Shown here: piece after piece, positions 18,809 to 24,179 of the stretch
Layout: the number at the start of each line of letters is the position of its first letter
Position numbering within the stretch: the first letter of the stretch is position 1
Assembly: GCF_000759835.1 (NCBI RefSeq)
Contig: NZ_BBNB01000007.1
Span: forward strand, 62,001 to 126,000
Source: Citrobacter sedlakii NBRC 105722
GTDB taxonomy: Bacteria > Pseudomonadota > Gammaproteobacteria > Enterobacterales > Enterobacteriaceae
Length of the DNA stretch: 64,000 nucleotides
Reading direction: 5' to 3'
Translations under genes and position numbers: made by a program
The notes under the pieces: generated by a model
Databases searched by the model: none
Told to the model about the DNA's origin: nothing
The model's input: only the letters and a program-made list of their open reading frames with translations

Positions 18809-18895
18809 AAAAATCTCTCTTTTTTTACAGCATAGTAAAAGTGTTTTTCAGCATAGTAAAAGTGAGAAATCCTATCAAGGTCAATTGACCCGACA
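18809..18895 (-). promoter_or_regulatory. Candidate operator region: tandem 16-bp repeats and a 12-bp palindrome
   Basis: The 87-bp gap upstream of the synthetase-like gene has two exact copies of CAGCATAGTAAAAGTG (18828-18843 and 18849-18864), with a 21-bp period, about two helical turns. A perfect palindrome, GGTCAATTGACC, lies at 18879-18890, next to the stop codon of the regulator gene. These look like protein-binding sites for an internal promoter, and the Crp/Fnr-type regulator encoded just upstream is the obvious candidate. Binding is inference. Confidence 0.6.
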
Positions 18896-19516
18896 TTATA
18901 AATATGGCACACTTTTTTGGAGTTGTGTCATATCCTTAATCAAAAACGTGTTGTTACTATATGAAATTATCCCCTCGTTCTCACAAGTGCTGATAGCCCT
19001 ATTCAAACTACGAATGGGGGTGTTAATTTCCTTTGATAAATTTGCTTTTGTGAGATTTTGCAAAGTGTCTCGTCGATAATGCATCAGAATACTTCTCAAA
19101 AGTCTTTCTTTCACGGTAAGGCTTAGTATATGTTCTACCAATTCAGCGTTTATTATCAATTTATTTGCTAATTCTTTAATTAAAAATTTAGTAGCTTCAA
19201 AATCAGATTGTAACCATGACAGAAAGTCTGTTTTATAAAGACGTTTGGCAATACATGATGTAATGGCTGTAATTTCAACGGGTTTCCTTCCATCGTAGAA
19301 TGGTTCTATTTCACCGAAAAAGCTTCCTTTTTCATACAAATGCAGAGTAGCAAATGTTCCGTGAGGACTTTGAATATACGCCTCAGCTGTGCCCTCCATC
19401 AAGAAATAAATGTAGTTATTCTCCCGCTCTGCAAATAATATTGTTTCATTGGGATTATATATTTTAGTTTCCAGCTTCTCTTTCATACGGTTTGGTATAA
19501 TATCATAAAAGAACAT
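18896..19516 (-). CDS. Crp/Fnr-family transcription regulator
   Basis: The 206-residue protein has an N-terminal cyclic-nucleotide-binding-type beta-roll (about 10-110), including GSFFGEIEPFYDGRKPVEI. It then has a long dimer helix (about 105-130) and a C-terminal winged helix-turn-helix (LTKANLSKEINTPIRSLNRAIS, 155-176). In the phosphate-binding cassette the Arg-Ser pair of CRP is replaced by Lys-Pro, so cAMP is unlikely to be the ligand. No FNR-type cysteine cluster is seen. It resembles YeiL-type members. It is the first gene of a minus-strand operon with the synthetase-like and GNAT genes, and is AT-rich. Confidence 0.85.
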   Translation of the reverse strand: MFFYDIIPNRMKEKLETKIYNPNETILFAERENNYIYFLMEGTAEAYIQSPHGTFATLHLYEKGSFFGEIEPFYDGRKPVEITAITSCIAKRLYKTDFLSWLQSDFEATKFLIKELANKLIINAELVEHILSLTVKERLLRSILMHYRRDTLQNLTKANLSKEINTPIRSLNRAISTCENEGIISYSNNTFLIKDMTQLQKSVPYL

Positions 19517-19547
19517 TGCCCTCTCCTCTTGTTATTCAAAACTATTA

Positions 19548-19561
19548 CCATAAATATGGTT
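19548..19561. promoter_or_regulatory. Candidate operator upstream of the Crp/Fnr-type gene
   Basis: An inverted repeat with 6-bp arms and a 2-bp centre, ACCATA-AA-TATGGT, lies 32 bp upstream of the ATG of the regulator gene. It could be a site for autoregulation. It differs from the repeats found upstream of the synthetase-like gene. Confidence 0.4.
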
Positions 19562-19720
19562 GTAAAGAAAACGCCTAAATTAACTTCAGGCAACCAATAT
19601 TTTATTCGTACTTTAACTTTTTTCTTCTTCCAACACTAAGCTTTTCCAGAGTGTGCGGTTTGTCGCTTTCGCCCACCTCACGTACCCAGACATATTCAGC
19701 CCGGCCAAAAATCTGTTGGC

Positions 19721-20054
19721 TGGCGCAAAATTGATTTGAATAACGGCACAGAAAGAATGCCCCAGACTGTCACCTGACGCGCTGGTGCTTTACAACAACG
19801 ATCGTGGTCAGTTCATCCGCAAGACATTTAATAACCGCTGGCTTAAGGCTGTACGTGCAGTACAAAGCGAACTGGGCCATGAACCGGATTACACGTTTCA
19901 TGTTATTAAGGCAAAAGCTATTTCAGATTTTGAGGGTAGTAACAGGGATAAACAGCTTTTCAGCGGTCACAGAACAGAAAGTCAGGTGCTCATCTACGAC
20001 AGGAAGGTACAAATCAACCCGACGCTGAATCGTCCGGTTATTGAGGAAAAGTGA
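19721..20054 (+). pseudogene. Remnant of a tyrosine-type phage integrase beside serT
   Basis: The C-terminal part of an integrase can be read from about 19767 to 20054 (LSPDALVLYNNDRGQFIRKTF...). It includes a degraded HxxR-like segment (FHVIKAKAISDF) and the end GHRTESQVLIYDRK, whose tyrosine is the likely nucleophile. Upstream, WRKIDLNNGTERMP in another frame (from 19721) looks like the preceding strand, which implies a frameshift; the N-terminal catalytic arginine region is missing. The remnant abuts the 3' end of serT, the usual integration target. It marks an island boundary and cannot be active. Confidence 0.7.
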
Positions 20055-20078
20055 TTTTTTATGCAAATGGAGGGGGGG

Positions 20079-20106
20079 ATATTCTTCGAGAATATTCTTT
20101 TTTTAT
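20079..20106 (+). terminator. Terminator after the integrase remnant
   Basis: A 7-bp stem (ATATTCT-TCG-AGAATAT, 20079-20095) is followed by TCTTTTTTT. It is downstream of the plus-strand integrase remnant. Confidence 0.65.
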
Positions 20107-20121
20107 TCTTCGCCCTGAAAA

Positions 20122-20153
20122 ACAAAGGGGTCACCTTTCGGTAACCCCTTGTT
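20122..20153 (-). terminator. serT terminator
   Basis: An inverted repeat (AAGGGGTTACC with GGTGACCCCTT on the minus strand, loop GAAA) directly follows the tRNA 3' end on the minus strand and runs into TTGTTTTTC. Confidence 0.85.
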
Positions 20154-20158
20154 TAATC

Positions 20159-20246
20159 TGGCGGAAGCGCAGAGATTCGAACTCTGGAACCCTTTCGGGT
20201 CGCCGGTTTTCAAGACCGGTGCCTTCAACCGCTCGGCCACACTTCC
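20159..20246 (-). tRNA. serT: tRNA-Ser (anticodon TGA)
   Basis: The 88-nt minus-strand sequence starts GGAAGTGTGGCCGAGCGG and ends with an encoded CCA. The anticodon loop is CTTGAAA (anticodon TGA). A long variable arm (CGACCCGAAAGGGTTCC) typical of tRNA-Ser and the GTTCGAATC T-loop are present. The 7-bp acceptor stem pairs fully. In E. coli serT lies beside yccA as here. It is a known integration hotspot, with SPI-5 next to it in Salmonella, and an integrase remnant lies just past its 3' end. Confidence 0.98.
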
Positions 20247-20522
20247 GGAATGAGGCGCACTATAAACATCCCGATGCGCCGTGTAAAGCCCGAATGTGTT
20301 TGTTTGCCTGAAAAACAGTCAAAATGCTGTTAATCGACTGAAATAACAACACATTGACCATTTTAACAGCACAATCTTCAGCCTTTGAGCGTGCAGGCGC
20401 TTTATGACCATGAAACCTGATGAAGATCAAATGAGTAAAGATGGGTAAAACCGCTATGTCATCGCCTGGGATTTCATTATCTTCTGTCATTAATTACATC
20501 TGTCATCATAAGAGAGTGACTC

Positions 20523-21182
20523 ATGGATCGTATTGTTAGTTCTTCACATGACCGTACATCGCTACTCAGCACCCATAAAGTGCTGCGCAATACCTATTTT
20601 CTGCTGAGCCTGACGCTGGCGTTTTCTGCGATCACGGCGACAGCCAGTACCGTATTGATGCTACCTTCTCCGGGTCTGATTCTGACGCTGGTCGGTATGT
20701 ATGGTCTGATGTTCCTGACGTATAAAACCGCGAACAAGCCAAGTGGTATTATCTCCGCGTTTGCCTTTACCGGCTTCCTTGGCTATATCCTTGGCCCGAT
20801 TCTGAACGCTTACCTTTCCGCGGGGATGGGTGATGTGATTGGCATGGCGCTGGGCGGCACCGCACTGGTGTTCTTCTGCTGTTCAGCCTACGTACTGACT
20901 ACGCGCAAAGATATGTCCTTCCTCGGCGGTATGCTGATGGCAGGTATTGTGGTGGTGCTGATCGGCATGGTTGCAAATATCTTCCTGCAACTGCCAGCGC
21001 TGCATCTGGCGATTAGCGCGGTATTTATCCTGATTTCTTCAGGCGCCATTCTGTTCGAAACCAGTAATATCATCCGTGGTGGTGAGACCAACTATATTCG
21101 TGCAACGGTTAGCCTCTACGTTTCGCTATACAATATCTTTGTCAGCCTGCTCAGTATTCTGGGTTTCGCCAGCCGCGACTAA
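20523..21182 (+). CDS. yccA: YccA, BI-1-family modulator of FtsH
   Basis: The 219-residue inner-membrane protein is almost identical to E. coli YccA. It has seven hydrophobic segments between residues about 25 and 215, in the Bax inhibitor-1 (UPF0005) pattern, and a short cytosolic N-terminus ([20 protein letters not shown]) that FtsH uses as a degradation tag. YccA associates with FtsH/HflKC and slows degradation of membrane proteins such as SecY when translocation is jammed. In E. coli tusE is its neighbour; here a fimbrial locus is inserted between them. Confidence 0.97.
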   Translation: MDRIVSSSHDRTSLLSTHKVLRNTYFLLSLTLAFSAITATASTVLMLPSPGLILTLVGMYGLMFLTYKTANKPSGIISAFAFTGFLGYILGPILNAYLSAGMGDVIGMALGGTALVFFCCSAYVLTTRKDMSFLGGMLMAGIVVVLIGMVANIFLQLPALHLAISAVFILISSGAILFETSNIIRGGETNYIRATVSLYVSLYNIFVSLLSILGFASRD

Positions 21183-21200
21183 GCTGAGGGTATAAACACG

Positions 21201-21233
21201 AACGGAGAATGCTTGCGCATTCTCCGTTTTTTT
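21201..21233 (+). terminator. yccA terminator
   Basis: A 12-bp perfect stem (AACGGAGAATGC, 21201-21212, with GCATTCTCCGTT, 21217-21228, loop TTGC) is followed by a run of T. It lies at the 3' end of yccA and its T-run reaches the stop codon of the convergent fidL-like gene. Confidence 0.95.
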
Positions 21234-21714
21234 ATGCCTGATTCCCGCGACAGAGGTATGTTGGATAGAGGCGATCCTGGATTAACCAGACTGAAGGCGC
21301 CACTTCCGCAATGGTCAGATAATAACGCGCGTCGGCGTGCGCGAAACTTCCCCACTGTGTGTCCGGCGTGTCATCATTGTGCCGCCGCCAGGTCTTCGTA
21401 TAGGTCAGTACAATGACGTTATTATCCTCTCTCGGCGTCCAGGTAAAATTCATATCGCGATCGATAATCATGTCACGTCCCCCAGCCTTCGCCGCACCTT
21501 TATAGGTGGTAAGCCCCGTACCGTCACGATGAAAATAAAACTGTGCAACCGCGTTCACCCTGACTTCACTCTCTTTGCCCTGGTTGCGGGTGAAATTAAA
21601 CTCCGTTGTGCAGGCAATGACGTCATGACTTCTCGACCACGACGGGTAAAAATATGTCGCCAGCGCGCCGCCAATCAACGTACCGCAAACGCCATACAAA
21701 AGTTTGTTTTTCAT
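21232..21714 (-). CDS. FidL-like membrane-anchored protein
   Basis: The 160-residue protein has one N-terminal hydrophobic anchor (LLYGVCGTLIGGALATYFY, about 4-23) and a soluble domain that should lie in the periplasm. It resembles Salmonella FidL, encoded next to the regulator MarT in SPI-3. Here too it overlaps the end of a MarT-like gene by 4 bp. Proteins in this position often sense signals for, or stabilise, a ToxR-type membrane regulator, as ToxS does for ToxR. That role is inference. The 3' end abuts the yccA terminator. Confidence 0.75.
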   Translation of the reverse strand: MKNKLLYGVCGTLIGGALATYFYPSWSRSHDVIACTTEFNFTRNQGKESEVRVNAVAQFYFHRDGTGLTTYKGAAKAGGRDMIIDRDMNFTWTPREDNNVIVLTYTKTWRRHNDDTPDTQWGSFAHADARYYLTIAEVAPSVWLIQDRLYPTYLCRGNQA

Positions 21715-22472
21715 TTTCCTGCCCCACTCTTATAACGGATCGTTTTACAGAAACGGCTCTTACTTTCCGGACAGGCGCCGATAAAAACCTCATCAGCCTT
21801 CGCAATTGAAAATCTGGCGCTGAAATAATAAATGTCGTAATTCTCTCTCTGACACTCCACTTTGTTTTCTGCCAATAACGCCGCCAGTTTCGCGATGACC
21901 AACGGGCGTCCGTGATCGTTAATTAACCAGATACGGCAACCCGCAATGTTCTCTTCTACCGGCTTTAACGTGGCGGGAAGAATAAAGTCCGGCTTTACGT
22001 AGTGAAACGTGCCGATAGCCACCCCGACGAGTGCCAAAGCAAGTAAAGCTGTCCGCCTGAATCGAAAACGGAAGTGAGGTGCCGACGTTGAAGACGTGAC
22101 AGGTGGCTCCACAACAGGCTCCGGGCTGGTCGTTTTTTCCCGCGGCTGGCATGAAACGTCGCCCTCGAAACGAAATCCCAAACGTGGAACGGTGGTAATA
22201 ACAACACGCGTTTCCCCCAGCAACTGGAAACTTCTGCGCAGTTCGCTGACTGCTTTATTCAGGTTATTTCCCGATGGTGTAAAGCCGTACTCATCCCATA
22301 CCCGGGTAATTAACTGTTCCCGACTCAGGTCACTGCCTTTATGGCGAATAAATTCCTGCAGTAAACGTACGGCAGGCGCCGACAGCGTTATTGCCGATTC
22401 TGGTTGACCAACGAGGCTTATTGACTGTGCTTTTGGATCAAACAACAACGAATGATTAAAAATAAAAAACAT
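21711..22472 (-). CDS. MarT/CadC-like membrane-bound transcription regulator
   Basis: The 253-residue protein has an OmpR-type winged-helix domain at the N-terminus (about 10-105; LSREQLITRVWDEYGF, the NNLNKAVSELRR recognition helix and the PRLGFRF wing). A proline- and serine-rich linker follows (about 106-130), then one membrane helix (about 141-158) and a periplasmic domain with cysteines. This is the ToxR/CadC/MarT layout, in which the DNA-binding domain acts from the membrane. It is divergent from the fimbrial chaperone gene across 292 bp, so it is the likely activator of the fimbrial operon. A FidL-like partner is encoded directly downstream. Confidence 0.83.
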   Translation of the reverse strand: MFFIFNHSLLFDPKAQSISLVGQPESAITLSAPAVRLLQEFIRHKGSDLSREQLITRVWDEYGFTPSGNNLNKAVSELRRSFQLLGETRVVITTVPRLGFRFEGDVSCQPREKTTSPEPVVEPPVTSSTSAPHFRFRFRRTALLALALVGVAIGTFHYVKPDFILPATLKPVEENIAGCRIWLINDHGRPLVIAKLAALLAENKVECQRENYDIYYFSARFSIAKADEVFIGACPESKSRFCKTIRYKSGAGK

Positions 22473-22764
22473 ACAGAAATCTCATGTGATACCGCACGCG
22501 GTTCTGTTTGCAACCTGTTTTCTCACTGGCGTATTCGCCCACTGAACTCAGGCTATTTTCTGAGCAGAGCTTTTTCGCGACACAATGAGTAAAGCGGTAT
22601 TTTTGCTTAACTATACAACTTTAAAACCAAAACAGCAGGATAAAAAACTGTAAAAATCAGTTTTTAAAATACAAATTCCCACAACATGCTGTTCTGATTA
22701 AAGTTTCCCTGCCCCGATGTGATGCGAAAGCAGAAAGCAATACAGGTAGGCCATCACGAAGAAT
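22473..22764. promoter_or_regulatory. Divergent regulatory region of the alpha-fimbrial locus
   Basis: This 292-bp gap lies between the divergent regulator and fimbrial chaperone genes. It is AT-rich in 22580-22690 and contains an inverted repeat with 8-bp arms, AAAAACTG (22643-22650) and CAGTTTTT (22658-22665). The repeat could be an operator for the MarT-like protein, or part of a curved silencer. No gene is seen. Confidence 0.5.
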
Positions 22765-23529
22765 GTGCTAACAGCAGGTAGGTTGAAGTTGATACAGAAG
22801 AACAAAATAAACAGGACGCACACCCTTTGCGCTTTCGCATTGACATTGTCATTTATTCCCGAAATGACGATGGCCAATATGAGTGTGTATCCCATGGAAC
22901 TGAACGTGGATCAGTCCGGGACGGCACAAATTAAAGTCGCGTCGAAAAGCGATGATATTCAGTTCATCAGGGTGACGCAAAAGAAAATTCTTAACCCCGG
23001 CACACCGCAGGAAAAAGAGGCTGATGTCGCAGCATGGCAACAGGAAGGCTTGGTTGTCACGCCGGACAAATTCGCGCTGGCGGCAGGCTCTGTAAGGGTT
23101 ATCCGCCTGGTTTCACTGATGCCGTCATCAAAAGAGACGACGTGGCGGGTGTACTTTGAAGGCGTAAAACAGCCTGAAAGTTTGCTTCCTGGGGAGAGTA
23201 CCGCGGCTGCGGCGGCGAAGTTAGGCGTGAATGTTATCTGGGGAGCACTGGTACATCTGGCGCCCGAAGAAAACCGCGTTTCGCTGCAATTTAATCCCCG
23301 CAGCGGCGAAGTCATTAATGACGGGACCTTACGTGTGCCATTAAAAGAAATCGGAATTTGTCAGTCGGATTCCCAATGCCGATGGATAAAAGAGGATGCC
23401 ACGATCTATCCCGATACCCAGAGGCCGTTGAAAGCTTTATCAACGGCCCGGGGCCATCAATATAAATTCCGCTACTTCAACTGGTTGAATAAAAGCAGTG
23501 AAGAAGCTGATTTACCCGTCGTGAATTAA
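22765..23529 (+). CDS. Periplasmic chaperone of an alpha-fimbria (TcfA/CfaA-type)
   Basis: This protein has up to 254 residues and matches the alternate chaperone-usher (CFA/I, CS1, Tcf) chaperone family rather than the PapD type. The signal peptide ends at MTMA, before NMSVYPMELNV. Two immunoglobulin-like domains follow, with the subunit-binding basic residue probably in FALAAGSVRVIRL. The ATG at 22765 has a weak ribosome-binding site; TTG codons at 22783 or 22789 are possible alternatives and would shorten the leader. It keeps pilins soluble in the periplasm and hands them to the usher. It is the first gene of a four-gene fimbrial operon. Confidence 0.85.
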   Translation: MLTAGRLKLIQKNKINRTHTLCAFALTLSFIPEMTMANMSVYPMELNVDQSGTAQIKVASKSDDIQFIRVTQKKILNPGTPQEKEADVAAWQQEGLVVTPDKFALAAGSVRVIRLVSLMPSSKETTWRVYFEGVKQPESLLPGESTAAAAAKLGVNVIWGALVHLAPEENRVSLQFNPRSGEVINDGTLRVPLKEIGICQSDSQCRWIKEDATIYPDTQRPLKALSTARGHQYKFRYFNWLNKSSEEADLPVVN

Positions 23530-23606
23530 CACGACAACGTGCAACAACCGCCATTGCGGTTTTAATTAAGAGCTTATGGAGCTCGTTTTTAAATATGGAG
23601 ATATCA

Positions 23607-24113
23607 ATGCGTAATTATATTAAACCTCTGCTGATTGTCGCGGCAATGACAACATCCGTCAGTGCTCTCGCCATCCAGAAAGATATCACGGTGAACGCTA
23701 ACGTCGATTCACAACTGGATATGACGCAGGCGGATAATACCCCCCTGCCTGCCAGCATCGATATGCAATACCTGCCGGGACGTGGCCTGGAAAGCTATCG
23801 TCTGAATACCAGGGTGTGGTCTAACTCCGCCACCAGCAACGTAAAAGTTCGCCTGGTCAGTGCGGCTCAGTTAATTAACGCCGATGGGGATCAAACGGTT
23901 CCGATGACCGTCAAGTTAGGTGAAAAAACACTGACCACCACCGATGCCGAATTCACTGGCGCAGAACTGTTCCCGGGCAGCGTTGAAAACGGCTCTTCCG
24001 TTTTACCGCTGATTATTTCTCAAACTACGAAAGGGATCCTCAAAACGGGTCAGTACAGTGGCGTCGTTAGCCTGATGCTGACTCAGGCCACCACCACGGA
24101 AAGCGGTGCATAA
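23607..24113 (+). CDS. Major pilin of an alpha-fimbria (TcfB/CfaB-type)
   Basis: The ATG at 23607 is preferred over 23595, because GGAG lies six bases before it. This gives 168 residues. A signal peptide (ending SVSALA) precedes a mature protein that begins IQKDITVNANVDSQLDM, the N-terminal donor-strand pattern of CFA/I-family pilins. No disulphide is present, as is usual in this family. Mature pilins polymerise by donor-strand exchange into the fimbrial shaft. A strong hairpin after the stop codon (24132-24153) probably sets pilin made in excess over usher. Confidence 0.88.
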   Translation: MRNYIKPLLIVAAMTTSVSALAIQKDITVNANVDSQLDMTQADNTPLPASIDMQYLPGRGLESYRLNTRVWSNSATSNVKVRLVSAAQLINADGDQTVPMTVKLGEKTLTTTDAEFTGAELFPGSVENGSSVLPLIISQTTKGILKTGQYSGVVSLMLTQATTTESGA

Positions 24114-24131
24114 CACCGTAGTGAGATGAAG

Positions 24132-24153
24132 TCAGAGGGCGCAAGCCCTCTGA
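24132..24153 (+). terminator. Intercistronic hairpin between pilin and usher genes
   Basis: A perfect 9-bp stem with a stable GCAA tetraloop (TCAGAGGGC, 24132-24140, with GCCCTCTGA, 24145-24153) follows the pilin stop. No T-run follows, so it is more likely a partial terminator or an RNA-stabilising hairpin that raises pilin relative to usher, as in other fimbrial operons. Confidence 0.75.
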
Positions 24154-24179
24154 TGTCAGGATGACGTCGAGGCTTGTTC

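Noticed and set aside
18879..18890. GGTCAATTGACC as a RutR site
   Set aside because: RutR sites have the halves in the opposite order (TTGACCA then TGGTCAA). The shared letters are chance.
19600..19740. A minus-strand C-terminal coding end (reading ...EYVWVREVGESDKPHT...) opposite the integrase remnant
   Set aside because: It is open for only about 55 codons, lacks a start, and overlaps the integrase-like segment on the other strand. It may be chance.
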